64,000 nt of DNA, from positions 409,978 to 473,977 of the forward strand of contig NZ_OCVX01000005.1 in the NCBI RefSeq assembly GCF_900232995.1, read 5' to 3'. Below the pieces are notes generated by a model, which ran no database searches, had not been told where the DNA came from, and worked only from the letters and a program-made list of their open reading frames with translations. Numbering within the stretch: position 1 is the first letter of the stretch; every line of letters starts with the position of its first letter. Source of the DNA: Mycobacterium simulans. Lineage in GTDB: Bacteria; Actinomycetota; Actinomycetes; Mycobacteriales; Mycobacteriaceae. The translations under genes were made by a program, and so were the position numbers. Below are positions 25,841-35,105 of the stretch, in pieces.

Positions 25841-25900
25841 GCGAGCAGACGCAGAATCGCCTAAAACGGCACGTTTTAGTGCGATTCTGCGTCTGCTCGC
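25841..25900. repeat. Dispersed palindrome, CGAGCAGACGCA-type, between gatA and pfkA
   Basis: The outer arms GCGAGCAGACGCAGAATCGC (25841-25860) and its complement (25881-25900) pair over 20 bp. CTAAAACG (25861-25868) and CGTTTTAG (25872-25879) continue the stem after a single bulged base, leaving a 3-nt loop. The outer 12 bases are identical to those of the palindrome at 57871-57928, so the two belong to one family. In place it could terminate gatCA transcription. Confidence 0.9.
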
Positions 25901-25902
25901 CG

Positions 25903-27396
25903 TTAGATGGCGCTCGGCAGTGGGCCGCGGGCGGCCTCGTAGGCCGCCCCCACCCGGTACAGCCGATCGTCTGCCAAGGCGGGTGCCATGATCTGCAGGC
26001 CCACCGGCAGCCCGGCGTCCGGGGACAATCCCGACGGCACCGACATACCGCAGTGGCCGGCGAGGTTGAGCGGCAAGGTGCACAGGTCGAACAGGTACAT
26101 CGCCAGCGGATCGTCGACCTTCTCCCCCAGCGCGAACGCGGTCGTCGGCGTCGCCGGCGACACCAACACATCCACGGACCGGTAGGCCTTGTCGAGATCG
26201 CGGGCGATCAGCGTGCGCACCTTCTGAGCCTGGTTGTAGTAGGCGTCGTAGTAGCCGGCCGACAATGCGTAGGCGCCGATCATGATGCGTCGCTTGACCT
26301 CTGGACCGAAGCCCGCGGCTCGGGTCAGCGCCATCACTTCCTCTGCGCTGTGGGTGCCGTCGTCCCCGATCCGCAGCCCGTAGCGCATGGCGTCGAAGCG
26401 CGCCAGATTGCTCGACACCTCCGACGGCAAGATCAGGTAATAGGCGGCCAGCGCGTATTCGAAATGCGGGCAGTCGACTTCGCTCACTTCCGCGCCCAGT
26501 GTGGTCAGTTGCTCAACCGCGGCCTCGAAGGACTCGTGCACGCCGGGCTGGTAGCCCTCACCGCGCAGTTGTTTCACCACGCCGATCCGCACACCGCGCA
26601 AGTCACCAGCCGCACCTGCCTTCGCGGCGCCCACGACGTCGGGCACCTCGACGTCGATAGATGTGGAGTCGCGGGGGTCGTGGCCGGCGATCACCTGATG
26701 CAGCAGCGCGGTGTCCAGCACGGTACGCGCGCAGGGACCGCCCTGGTCCAGCGACGACGCACACGCCACGAGCCCGTAGCGCGACACCGTTCCATAGGTG
26801 GGTTTGACACCGACGGTCGCGGTCAACGCCGCTGGCTGGCGGATAGAGCCCCCGGTGTCGGACCCGATGGCCAGCGGCGCCTGGAACGCGGCCAGCGCCG
26901 CCGCACTGCCACCACCGGAGCCACCGGGCACCCGTTCGACATTCCACGGGTTGCGCGTCGGGCCGTAGGCCGAGTTTTCCGTCGACGAGCCCATCGCGAA
27001 TTCGTCCATGTTGGTCTTGCCCAGAATTGGGATCCCGGCGGCGCGCAGCCGCATGGTGAGGGTCGCGTCGTAAGGAGACTGCCAGCCCTCGAGGATCCTG
27101 GACCCGCAAGTGGTCGGCATGTCGATGGTGGTGAACACGTCCTTGAGCGCCAGCGGCACCCCCGCCAGCGGCGATGGCAGCTGCTCGCCGGCGGCCACCT
27201 TGGCGTCGATTGCGGCCGCCGCGCTCAATGCCTGGTCGGCCGCCACATGCAGGAAGGCGTGATACCGGTCATCGGTCGCCTCGATCTGGTCCAAACAGGC
27301 CTGGGTGAGCTCGACCGACGACAGCTCCTTGACGGCGACCTTGGCGGCCAGCGTAGCGGCGTCAGCTCGCAGGATGTCATTCAATGGCGCCGTCAC
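25903..27396 (-). CDS. gatA: Aspartyl/glutamyl-tRNA amidotransferase subunit A
   Basis: Glutaminase subunit of GatCAB; it releases ammonia from glutamine for GatB. It belongs to the amidase-signature family, with Lys in LALKDVF, GGSGGGSAAALAA, and the Ser-cisSer-Lys region GSDTGGSIRQPAA. I chose the GTG at 27396 (497 aa), which overlaps the gatC stop (GTGA); the open frame runs further upstream only inside gatC. The length matches Rv3011c. Confidence 0.95.
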   Translation of the reverse strand: MTAPLNDILRADAATLAAKVAVKELSSVELTQACLDQIEATDDRYHAFLHVAADQALSAAAAIDAKVAAGEQLPSPLAGVPLALKDVFTTIDMPTTCGSRILEGWQSPYDATLTMRLRAAGIPILGKTNMDEFAMGSSTENSAYGPTRNPWNVERVPGGSGGGSAAALAAFQAPLAIGSDTGGSIRQPAALTATVGVKPTYGTVSRYGLVACASSLDQGGPCARTVLDTALLHQVIAGHDPRDSTSIDVEVPDVVGAAKAGAAGDLRGVRIGVVKQLRGEGYQPGVHESFEAAVEQLTTLGAEVSEVDCPHFEYALAAYYLILPSEVSSNLARFDAMRYGLRIGDDGTHSAEEVMALTRAAGFGPEVKRRIMIGAYALSAGYYDAYYNQAQKVRTLIARDLDKAYRSVDVLVSPATPTTAFALGEKVDDPLAMYLFDLCTLPLNLAGHCGMSVPSGLSPDAGLPVGLQIMAPALADDRLYRVGAAYEAARGPLPSAI

Positions 27397-27701
27397 TCGA
27401 CTTCCCCCAGGATCTGCGGAACTGCGAAGCGTCCATCGACGGCTACGGGCGCCTGGTCTAGCGCCTCCTGCTGGGTCAGGCACGGCGCGGTCTCGTCCGG
27501 GCGCGTGACGTTCACGTCCTTAAGCGGGTTGTCGGTGGCTTCGACGCCGGTGACGTCGACGGCCTGGATCTGGCTGACGTGCGTCAGGATGGCGTCGAGT
27601 TGGCCGGCGAAGCTGTCCAGCTCGGTATCGGTCAATGCCAGTCGGGCCAACCGGGCCAGGTGCGCAACCTCATCACGGGAGATGCGGGAGATCTGGGACA
27701 C
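27393..27701 (-). CDS. gatC: Aspartyl/glutamyl-tRNA amidotransferase subunit C
   Basis: A 102-residue small subunit that wraps GatA and GatB together. Characteristic features are ISRDEVAHLARLARLAL at the N-terminus, then LDAILTHVSQIQAVDVTGV and the C-terminal DEALPD-like segment (TRPDETAPCLTQQEALDQAP). Start GTG at 27701, where family homology begins; the longer open frame upstream has none. gatC-gatA overlap by 4 nt. Confidence 0.92.
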   Translation of the reverse strand: MSQISRISRDEVAHLARLARLALTDTELDSFAGQLDAILTHVSQIQAVDVTGVEATDNPLKDVNVTRPDETAPCLTQQEALDQAPVAVDGRFAVPQILGEVE

Positions 27702-27739
27702 GAGCGAAAAGCCTACCCCGCCGCACCCGAGCCCTGAGC

Positions 27740-27793
27740 GTGACGCTGGCTTCACGTTCGTCGCCGAGTGTGACGCTGGCTTCACGTTCGTCG
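27740..27793. repeat. Two direct copies of a 24-bp sequence in the gatC/Rv3013 promoter gap
   Basis: GTGACGCTGGCTTCACGTTC followed by GTCG occurs at 27740-27763 and again at 27770-27793, a 30-bp spacing (about three helical turns). Each copy also contains a near-palindrome (GTGA...TCAC). The gap drives divergent gatC and Rv3013, so the repeats may be regulatory. Confidence 0.75.
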
Positions 27794-27846
27794 GCCAGTT
27801 CCCTGCCGAAATGCCACGGATACATCCCTGTGCAACAGTGTTGGTC

Positions 27847-28503
27847 GTGCCGTCGTATCTGTTACGCATCGAGCTAATCGACCGACCAGGCAGTCTAGGG
27901 TCGCTGGCGGTCGCGCTCGGTTCGGTGGGCGCCGACATCCTGTCGCTGGACGTGGTCGAGCGCAGCGGTGGATACGCGATCGACGATCTGGTGGTCGAGT
28001 TGCCCCCGGGAGCGATGCCCGACGCCTTGATCACCGCCGCCGAGGCGCTGCCCGGTGTCCAGGTGGACAGCGTCCGTCCGCATACCGGGCTGCTGGAGGC
28101 ACACCGCGAGCTTGAGCTCCTCGACCATGTCGCCGCGGCCCGCGACAATGCATCCAGGCTGCAGGTTCTGGTCGACCAAGCACCGAGAATCCTGCGGGTG
28201 AGCTGGTGCACGGTGTTGCGCAGTTCTAACGGAGAGCTGCTGCGCCTCGCCGGCAGCCCGGGCGCGCCGGAGACCCGGGCGGATTCTGCGCCCTGGCTAC
28301 CCATTGAGCATGCGGCGCCGCTGGATGGGGGTGCCGAATGGGTGCCGCAGGCCTGGCGCGACATGGACACCACCATGGTCGCGGCCCCGTTGGGCGACCC
28401 CCACACCGCGGTGGTGCTGGGGCGGCCCGGCCCGGAATTTCGACCTTCGGAGGTGGCTCGGTTGGGCTATCTGGCCGGCATCGTGGCGACGATGCTGCGC
28501 TAG
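27847..28503 (+). CDS. ACT-domain protein (Rv3013-like)
   Basis: A 218-residue protein with an N-terminal ACT domain (SYLLRIELIDRPGSLGSLAVAL ..., residues 3-70), the fold that senses amino acids in metabolic regulators. A C-terminal domain without clear assignment follows; it ends in the hydrophobic segment RLGYLAGIVATML. Start GTG at 27847, giving the same length as Rv3013; the long open frame upstream is antisense to gatA. Its TAG stop overlaps the TAG stop of the convergent mmpL at a shared CTAG. Function unknown. Confidence 0.8.
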   Translation: MPSYLLRIELIDRPGSLGSLAVALGSVGADILSLDVVERSGGYAIDDLVVELPPGAMPDALITAAEALPGVQVDSVRPHTGLLEAHRELELLDHVAAARDNASRLQVLVDQAPRILRVSWCTVLRSSNGELLRLAGSPGAPETRADSAPWLPIEHAAPLDGGAEWVPQAWRDMDTTMVAAPLGDPHTAVVLGRPGPEFRPSEVARLGYLAGIVATMLR

Positions 28504-31397
28504 CTACCGCGGGCAGCGTCAGTGACCGCCGGGTCGTCGTCTTCCCACAGCAACAGTTGGCGAACGGCCGGACGCGGCCCGTACGGGCGCAGCATTGTGC
28601 TGGCCGGACGCGGACGTACCCGCTGGGGCCACCAGAACCAGCGACCGAGCACGGTCGCGATTGACGGCGTCATGAAGGACCGCACGATCAGCGTGTCGAA
28701 CAACAGCCCGAGGCCGATAGTGGTGCCTATCTGACCGAGAACCTGAAAGCCGCTGAACACGAACGCACACATCGTGACGGCAAAAACCAGGCCGGCGGAC
28801 GTGACGACCGAGCCGGAACCGGCCATCGCACGGATGATGCCGGTCTTGAGTCCGGCACCGATTTCCTCTTTGAACCGGGAAATCAACAACAGGTTGTAAT
28901 CGGATCCGACGGCCAGCAGCAGGATCACGGCCAGCGCAAGCACGACCCAGTACAGCTGGATGCCGAAAATGTATTGCCAGACCAATAAGGAGAGCCCAAA
29001 CGAGGCGCCGAGCGAAAGGGCCACCGTCCCCACGATGACCAGCGCGGCGACCAAACTTCGGGTGATGATCATCATGATCAGCAGAATCAGGGCCAGCGCG
29101 GCGATTCCGGCGATCATCAGGTCGTATTTGGCGCCGTCCTGGATGTCCTTGTAGGTGGCCGCGGTGCCGCCGAGATAGACCTGGGCGCCGGCCATCGGGG
29201 TGCCCTTGACGGCTTCGTGCGCGGCCTTTCTGATCGGCTCGATATGCGAGATGCCCTCGGGGGTCGCGGGATCGCCGTCATGGGTGATGATCATGCGAGC
29301 GGCCTTGCCGTCGGGCGAAAGGAACAATTTTAGGCCGCGCTTGAAATCGGGGTTGGTGAAAACCTCGGGTGGCAGGTAGAAGGTGTCGTCGTTTTTTGCC
29401 ACGTCGAAAGCGCGACCGAGTGCCGTCGCGTTTTCGATCGCCGCGGCCGTCTGGGCATAGATGCCGGACAGGGTGGCGTAGTTGGCCAGCGTCAAGTCGT
29501 GATTGGTCTGCTGGCTGGCGATTTGGGGTGGGATCAGCTCGACCAGTTTGGGCTGCAGCGCATCGAGTCGGTCCAAGGTGGCCGTAAGGTCCTCGAATTT
29601 TTCGGCGAGCTGATCGATCCCGTCGAGCGCGTCTAGCACCGACCTGATCGCAAAACATACCGGAATGTCGTAGCAATGCTTTTCCCAATAGAAGTAGCTA
29701 CGAATCGGTCGGAAGAAGTCGTCGAAATTCGCGATCTTGTCTCGCAGGTCATTAATGGTGGCGATCGTGTCGTGGAAGCTTTCGGCCTCGCTGTGCGTGG
29801 TGGCCGCCAGCTCCTGCTGCAGGGCGTACTGCTGTTTGAGAATGTCGATCGTTTTCGACAGCTCCGCGGCCTGCCTCAGCACGTCGTTCGCGCGATCCCT
29901 TTGGTAGGTCAGGTTTTCGATCTGGTTGGCGCTTTGCGCACTGATCTGAAACGCGAGCGAGCTGTGGTCGAGCGGGGTGCCCAACGGCCGGGTAATCGAC
30001 TGCACCTGGGCGATGCCGGGTACGTGGAACACCGCCTTGGCGACCTTGTCCAGGATGAGCATGTCGGCCGGGTTCCGCATGTCGTGATCCGTCTCGATCA
30101 TTAGCAATTCAGGTTCCAACCGGGCCCGGGAAAAGTGCCGCTCGGCGGCCGCATATCCGACATTGGCCGGAGCGCTGGCGGGCATGTAGGGACGCGTGTC
30201 GTAACTCGTCTTGTATCCGGGCAGGGCGAGCAGGCCCACGAAGGCCAGCGCGCACGCCACCGCCAGCACAGGTCCGGGCCAGCGGACAATGGCCGTGCCG
30301 ATCCGGCGCCATTCGCGTGTTCGCATCATGCGTTTGGGTTCGAAGATGCCCACCAGAGCGCCAAGGGTTATCACGGCTGGGGCCAAGGTGAGTGCGGCGG
30401 CAAGCGCAACGAGAATCCCCAGTGCGGCAGGAACTCCCAGGCTTTGGAAATAGGGCAGCCGCGTGAAGCTAAGACAGAATACGGCGCCGGCGACGGTCAG
30501 GCCCGAACCCAAGACGATGTGGGCCGTGCCGCGAAACATGGTGTGGTAAGCGGTTTCTCGATCCTCGCCGGCACCACGGGCTTCCTGGTAACGGCCGACG
30601 AGGAATATCGCATAGTCCGTCCCGGCGGCAATAACCAGCAATGTGAGCAGATTCGTCGAGTACGTCGACAGCCCGATGATCCCGGCGTGCCCAAGGACCG
30701 CGACGAGTCCGCGGGCGGCGGCCATCTCGATGAGGACCGTGACGAGCACCAGAAGTGTGGTGAGGAAGGAGCGGTAAACGAAAAACAGCATCACCGCGAT
30801 CACGCCGATGGTTATCGCGGTGACCTTTGCGGTCCCCTTGCTGCCCACGTCAAACTGATCCGAGATGAGCGGCGCGGCGCCCGTGACGTAGACCTTGACA
30901 CCCGCCGGCGGTTGCGTGTGGTCAATAATGTCGCGGACGGCTCCGACGGACTCGTTGGCCAACGCCGACCCTTGATTACCCGTGAGGTTCAGCTGCACGT
31001 ACGCCGCCTTGCCGTCCGCGCTCTGTGATCCCGCCGCGGTCAGGGTGTCGCCCCAAAAGTCCTGAACGTGCTGGACATGCTTGCGGTCCCGTTCGAGCTT
31101 GCGGACCAACTCGTCGTAATAACGGTGCGCGTCCGCGCCCAGCGGCTGATCACCTTCCAGGACAACCATGGCCGTGCTGTCGGTGTCGAACTCGTGGAAC
31201 CCCTGACCGATCCGTTTGGTCGCCTGCAGCGACGGCGCATCGGACATGATCAACGCCACGTTGTGGGTCTTGCCAATCTCCTCCAGTTGGGGCACCACGG
31301 CGTTGGTGACGGCGGCCAACGCAATCCAGAACAACAGGATCGGCACCGAGAGCCGGCGGATGGTGTGCGGTATGCGGGGCGGTCGCTGGTCGCTCAT
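28500..31397 (-). CDS. MmpL-family RND exporter, second locus
   Basis: A 965-residue transporter, homologous throughout to the MmpL at 21.9-24.7 kb and of MmpL4/MmpL5 type. It has 12 membrane helices, GTDYAIFLVGRYQEAR and GSDYNLLLISRFKEEI relay motifs, and HCYDIPVC cysteines in the second periplasmic loop. Unlike its paralogue, the coiled-coil arms are poor in methionine and rich in Gln/Glu/Asp (ELSKTIDILKQQYALQQELA). It overlaps mmpS by 4 nt, and its stop shares the CTAG of Rv3013. Substrate unknown. Confidence 0.88.
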   Translation of the reverse strand: MSDQRPPRIPHTIRRLSVPILLFWIALAAVTNAVVPQLEEIGKTHNVALIMSDAPSLQATKRIGQGFHEFDTDSTAMVVLEGDQPLGADAHRYYDELVRKLERDRKHVQHVQDFWGDTLTAAGSQSADGKAAYVQLNLTGNQGSALANESVGAVRDIIDHTQPPAGVKVYVTGAAPLISDQFDVGSKGTAKVTAITIGVIAVMLFFVYRSFLTTLLVLVTVLIEMAAARGLVAVLGHAGIIGLSTYSTNLLTLLVIAAGTDYAIFLVGRYQEARGAGEDRETAYHTMFRGTAHIVLGSGLTVAGAVFCLSFTRLPYFQSLGVPAALGILVALAAALTLAPAVITLGALVGIFEPKRMMRTREWRRIGTAIVRWPGPVLAVACALAFVGLLALPGYKTSYDTRPYMPASAPANVGYAAAERHFSRARLEPELLMIETDHDMRNPADMLILDKVAKAVFHVPGIAQVQSITRPLGTPLDHSSLAFQISAQSANQIENLTYQRDRANDVLRQAAELSKTIDILKQQYALQQELAATTHSEAESFHDTIATINDLRDKIANFDDFFRPIRSYFYWEKHCYDIPVCFAIRSVLDALDGIDQLAEKFEDLTATLDRLDALQPKLVELIPPQIASQQTNHDLTLANYATLSGIYAQTAAAIENATALGRAFDVAKNDDTFYLPPEVFTNPDFKRGLKLFLSPDGKAARMIITHDGDPATPEGISHIEPIRKAAHEAVKGTPMAGAQVYLGGTAATYKDIQDGAKYDLMIAGIAALALILLIMMIITRSLVAALVIVGTVALSLGASFGLSLLVWQYIFGIQLYWVVLALAVILLLAVGSDYNLLLISRFKEEIGAGLKTGIIRAMAGSGSVVTSAGLVFAVTMCAFVFSGFQVLGQIGTTIGLGLLFDTLIVRSFMTPSIATVLGRWFWWPQRVRPRPASTMLRPYGPRPAVRQLLLWEDDDPAVTDAARGS

Positions 31398-31822
31398 CCG
31401 GACTTGTCCAGGCAGAAGGTGTAGGCGGTCGGCGTGTTGACGGTGCGTTCGTCTTTGACTTCACCGTTGACGGTGATGCGGCAGCCGATGGTGTCGCCAT
31501 TGCCCTGTGCCACAACGTTGCCGACCACCGCCGGCTCGGTCGTGGTGATGGTGAACGACCAGGGCAGGGGCGCATCCCGGACTTGCTGTGGCTGCGCGTT
31601 GACATCCAAGTAGTTGATGGTTGCCACGGCACCCGGTGCGCCAAAGACCTCGAGAACCACGTGCTTCGGGTTGAAAGGGACGATCTCATTGGAGATGCCA
31701 CTATTGGCCGACACGTTGGTGTGCGAACCGAAGATTCCGTGAATGCGATAGATCGCAAATCCTGCGGTTGCCACGACGATCACCGCGACCAACGCCATCC
31801 AACCCCGCCTTACCCACCTCAA
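31394..31822 (-). CDS. MmpS-family accessory protein, second locus
   Basis: A 142-residue MmpS with a single N-terminal membrane helix (GWMALVAVIVVATAGFAIY) and a periplasmic domain collinear with the first MmpS (VVLEVFGAPGAVATINYLDV, LPWSFTITTTEPAV, GCRITVNGEVKDER, YTFCLDKSG). It overlaps mmpL (ATGA) and follows a TetR gene across a 150-bp gap with a clear palindromic operator. Confidence 0.88.
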   Translation of the reverse strand: MRWVRRGWMALVAVIVVATAGFAIYRIHGIFGSHTNVSANSGISNEIVPFNPKHVVLEVFGAPGAVATINYLDVNAQPQQVRDAPLPWSFTITTTEPAVVGNVVAQGNGDTIGCRITVNGEVKDERTVNTPTAYTFCLDKSG

Positions 31823-31916
31823 ATCGAAATCTCCTTCACCCGTTGACCTTTCGATGATCGGGCGATACGCCTACGCCTCGGACGGCGGCGCTGCGAGCAT
31901 GATCGATGCCTATGAC

Positions 31917-31937
31917 AGTACGGTACTGAACCGTACT
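31917..31937. promoter_or_regulatory. TetR-type operator upstream of mmpS-mmpL
   Basis: AGTACGGT (31917-31924) and ACCGTACT (31930-31937) are perfect 8-bp inverted arms with a 5-nt spacer. The 21-bp site lies between the tetR stop and the mmpS start, where a repressor of mmpSL transcription would bind. Internal GTAC repeats add symmetry. Confidence 0.65.
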
Positions 31938-31972
31938 ACACAAGAGACGCGAGCGTACACTTTCGGGGCTCA

Positions 31973-32569
31973 TTACCCGGCGGATCGGGTGAGCCCAGGG
32001 ATGATGAACTCGTCGACGAGTGCTTGCACCGTGCGGCGGGTGGGCGGACGGTTGGGGACGATCGACCGGAAGATGAGATATCCGGGCAACAGGTCCCATA
32101 GATCGTCGGTAATGGCGGCCTCGGCGATCTCACCGCGATCGAAGGCTTGTCGAAGCACGTGCTGGATCAGAGCTTTGCGCTGATCGATGAATTGACGCTG
32201 CATGGCCTCGTTGAGCGCGGGGTGGCGCGACACTTCGACGAGCACCGCGCGGATCGTGCTGGCCTGTTGGTGGGTCTGCTGGCAGATGATCTCACCGATT
32301 TGGAGCAGATCGCCCCGTAGTGTGCCGGTGTTCGGCGGGACCGCGACTTGACGGACTCCCTCGGTGAATGCGGCCAACACCAATTCGGCCTTCGAGTGCC
32401 AGCGTCGGTACACCGTGGCTTTGCTGGCACGCGCGGTGTTGGCCACGGCGTCCACCGTCAACCCGTCATAGCCGTGCTCCTGCAGCAGCTGCAAAGTCAC
32501 CGCAAGCAACTCCGCCTCGCGGGGCGACCACGGCGATGCGTCCGCGGACCGGTCGGCGATCTGGGTCAT
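31973..32569 (-). CDS. TetR-family transcriptional regulator, second locus
   Basis: A 198-residue regulator with a helix-turn-helix at about residues 16-62 (AVTLQLLQEHGYDGLTVDAVANTARASKATVYRRW) and a C-terminal domain of the TetR_C-type (LWDLLPGYLIFRSIV, VQALVDEFIIPGL). I chose the ATG at 32569 (MTQIADRSADASPW); an open frame continues to 32626. It precedes mmpS-mmpL on the same strand and probably controls them through the palindrome at 31917-31937. It is not closely similar to the TetR of the first mmpSL locus. Confidence 0.84.
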   Translation of the reverse strand: MTQIADRSADASPWSPREAELLAVTLQLLQEHGYDGLTVDAVANTARASKATVYRRWHSKAELVLAAFTEGVRQVAVPPNTGTLRGDLLQIGEIICQQTHQQASTIRAVLVEVSRHPALNEAMQRQFIDQRKALIQHVLRQAFDRGEIAEAAITDDLWDLLPGYLIFRSIVPNRPPTRRTVQALVDEFIIPGLTRSAG

Positions 32570-32600
32570 AGCGCCCACGATAGATCCACCCCGGTGATCG

Positions 32601-33029
32601 CTACTGGCTGGCGAGGAGTTCGCCAAGCACTGCTTGGTTGCGTTCCAGCCATTCCGCCTCTTCGCCAGGGGCGGGCATGATCAGGCCTGCCTCCATGATC
32701 GAGGTGGGGTCCACGTCGTTCAGGCCGATCAACAGGGAGCGGGCATCCTGGCCGGTGATCGACACCCACGCCTGCGACAGCTCGGTGAGCAGTCGCGCCC
32801 GCGTCTCGCGATCTCTGCCGGCGCGAATGTTGCCGTTGATCACCGAACACGTGTTGGGTCGGCCGGCGGTGAAGTAGCAGGCCGGGTCGTATTGCACGAA
32901 CAGGACGTTGACGAATCCGCGCGGCGCACCCGTTACGTTGCAATGAATTTCGGTGATGGCTTCTGCCAACGCGGAGCGGCTCTCCGCGCTAAGCGATCCC
33001 GCTGGGACGAGGCATTGATAGAACGGCAT
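32601..33029 (-). CDS. Tautomerase-superfamily protein (cis-CaaD/MSAD-like)
   Basis: A 142-residue member of the tautomerase superfamily, whose catalytic base is Pro1 after Met removal. Two ATGs are in tandem; I chose the second (33029) because it gives MPFYQCLVP, placing Pro next to the initiator. Family-like features are RSALAEAITEIHCNVTGAP, NVLFVQYDPACYFTAG and SWVSITG-type segments. Related enzymes act on 4-oxalocrotonate-like or haloacrylate substrates. It lies between tetR and ligA, a position with no gene in H37Rv as I recall it. Substrate unknown. Confidence 0.78.
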   Translation of the reverse strand: MPFYQCLVPAGSLSAESRSALAEAITEIHCNVTGAPRGFVNVLFVQYDPACYFTAGRPNTCSVINGNIRAGRDRETRARLLTELSQAWVSITGQDARSLLIGLNDVDPTSIMEAGLIMPAPGEEAEWLERNQAVLGELLASQ

Positions 33030-33035
33030 CAACCA

Positions 33036-35105
33036 CTATGGCACTTCTGCCGCCTCGGTGTCAGGGGGTCCTTCCGCCAATAGTTTGCGGAACCCATCCT
33101 CGTCGAGAATGGGCACGCCGAGCTCAACCGCCTTGTCGTACTTGGATCCCGGCGAGTCCCCGGCGACGACGAAAGAGGTCTTCTTCGACACCGAACCCGC
33201 GGCCTTGCCGCCGCGCGCCACGATCGCCTCCTTGGCGTCGTCGCGCGAAAAGCCGGTCAGCGAGCCGGTGACCACGACGGTCAACCCGGCCAGCGTGCGC
33301 GGCACACTCTCGTCGCGCTCGTCGGCCATCCGCACCCCGGCCGCCCGCCACTTGTCGACGATCTCGCGGTGCCAGTCGACGGTGAACCATTCGGTGACCG
33401 CCGCGGCGATGGTCGCGCCCACACCCTCGACCGCCGCCAGCTGCTCGGTGGACGCAGCAACGATCGCTTCGAGGGAGCCGAACTCGGTGGCCAGCGCCCG
33501 CGCAGCCGTCGGCCCGACGTGGCGGATCGACAGCGCCACCAGCACCCGCCACAACGGGGCGGCCTTGGCTTTGTCGAGGTTGGCCAGCAGCCGTTTGCCG
33601 TTGGCCGACAGTCCCCCGGCCTTGGTCCGGAATAGCTCGGTGCGCAACAGATCATCTTCGGTGAGGGCGAACAGGTCGCCTTCGCTGGTAATCACCTGCG
33701 CTTGCAGCAGCGCCACACCAGCCTCGTAGCCCAGCACTTCGATGTCCAAGGCGTTTCGGCTGGCGACGTGAAATACCCGCTCCCGCAATTGCGCCGGGCA
33801 ACCGCGGGCATTGGGACAGCGGATGTCGGCGTCGCCTTCCTTCTCCGGCGCCAACGTGGTTCCGCATTCGGGACATGTTGTGGGCATTACGAATTCGCGT
33901 TCGGACCCGTCGCGCAGATCGACCACGGGCCCAAGGACCTCGGGGATCACGTCGCCCGCCTTGCGGATAACCACCGTGTCACCGATCAGCACGCCTTTGC
34001 GCTTGACCTCCGAGGCGTTGTGCAACGTGGCCTGACCCACCGTCGAGCCCGCGACCTTCACCGGCGTCATGAACGCGAACGGCGTGACCCGTCCGGTGCG
34101 GCCGACGTTCACCCGGATATCGAGCAGCTTGGTCTGCGCTTCCTCCGGCGGGTACTTGTAGGCAATTGCCCAGCGAGGGGCCCGCGAGGTCGAACCCAGC
34201 CGGCGCTGCAGCGCCACCTCGTCAATCTTGACGACGACACCGTCGATTTCGTGGGCCACCTCATGACGTTGCTCGCCCCAGTAGTCGATGCGCTCCTGCA
34301 CGCCGGCCATGTCATCCGCCACGGTGGTGTGCTCGGAAACCGGGAGCCCCCAGTCCCGCAGCGCCAGGTACGCGTCGTGCTGGGTAACCGGGCGAAAGCC
34401 TTCGGTGTGGCCGAGCCCGTGACAGATCATCCGCAGTTTGCGCCGAGCCGTGACCGCGGGGTCCTTCTGGCGTAGCGATCCCGCCGCGCTGTTACGCGGG
34501 TTGGCGAACGGCGCCTTCCCCGCCTCGACGAGACTCGCATTGAGCGCCTGGAAGTCTTCGAGCTGAAAGAAGACCTCGCCGCGGACCTCGAGAACTTCGG
34601 GCACCGGGTACTCGTCACTGGCGGTGAGGCGCTCGGGGATGTCATCGATGGTGCGGGCGTTCAGCGTGACGTCCTCGCCCGTGCGGCCGTCGCCTCGAGT
34701 CGCTGCCCGGGTCAGGCGGCCACCGCGGTAGACCAATGACAGTGCGACGCCGTCGATTTTGAGTTCGCACAGAAAATGTGCGGCGTCACCGACCTCGGCG
34801 TGGATGCGGGTGGCCCAGGCGCCGAGTTCCTCGGCGCTGAACGCGTTGTCGAGGCTGAGCATCCGTTCGAGGTGCTCGACCGACTCGAAGTCGGTCGCGA
34901 AGCCGGCCCCGCCGACCAGCTGGGTGGGTGAATCGGGTGTGCGTAGCTCAGGATGCTGCTCCTCGAGCGCTTCGAGCCTGCGCAACAGCTGGTCGAATTC
35001 CGCGTCGGTGATGATCGGCGCGTCGCGCACGTAGTAACGGAATTGGTGTTCGCGGACCTCCTCGGCCAGCTCCTGCCACTCGCGCAACACGTCGGGTGAG
35101 CTCAC
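33036..35105 (-). CDS. ligA: NAD-dependent DNA ligase
   Basis: Seals nicks during replication and repair. The 689-residue protein carries all family domains: Ia domain at the N-terminus, adenylation domain with nucleophile Lys116 in CELKIDG, OB fold, a four-cysteine zinc finger (CPECG...CPN...CP), helix-hairpin-helix repeats, and a C-terminal BRCT domain (GLTVVVTGSLTGFSRDDAKE). Orthologue of Rv3014c. In H37Rv it is followed upstream directly by Rv3015c; here about 17 kb of CRISPR-Cas intervenes. The CRISPR array is transcribed toward its promoter. Confidence 0.96.
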   Translation of the reverse strand: MSSPDVLREWQELAEEVREHQFRYYVRDAPIITDAEFDQLLRRLEALEEQHPELRTPDSPTQLVGGAGFATDFESVEHLERMLSLDNAFSAEELGAWATRIHAEVGDAAHFLCELKIDGVALSLVYRGGRLTRAATRGDGRTGEDVTLNARTIDDIPERLTASDEYPVPEVLEVRGEVFFQLEDFQALNASLVEAGKAPFANPRNSAAGSLRQKDPAVTARRKLRMICHGLGHTEGFRPVTQHDAYLALRDWGLPVSEHTTVADDMAGVQERIDYWGEQRHEVAHEIDGVVVKIDEVALQRRLGSTSRAPRWAIAYKYPPEEAQTKLLDIRVNVGRTGRVTPFAFMTPVKVAGSTVGQATLHNASEVKRKGVLIGDTVVIRKAGDVIPEVLGPVVDLRDGSEREFVMPTTCPECGTTLAPEKEGDADIRCPNARGCPAQLRERVFHVASRNALDIEVLGYEAGVALLQAQVITSEGDLFALTEDDLLRTELFRTKAGGLSANGKRLLANLDKAKAAPLWRVLVALSIRHVGPTAARALATEFGSLEAIVAASTEQLAAVEGVGATIAAAVTEWFTVDWHREIVDKWRAAGVRMADERDESVPRTLAGLTVVVTGSLTGFSRDDAKEAIVARGGKAAGSVSKKTSFVVAGDSPGSKYDKAVELGVPILDEDGFRKLLAEGPPDTEAAEVP

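Noticed and set aside
25339..28503. Plus-strand open frame of over 1,000 codons ending in Rv3013
   Set aside because: Only the last 218 codons (from GTG 27847) have protein-like, conserved sequence. The rest is antisense to pfkA, gatA and gatC and reflects high-GC codon bias.
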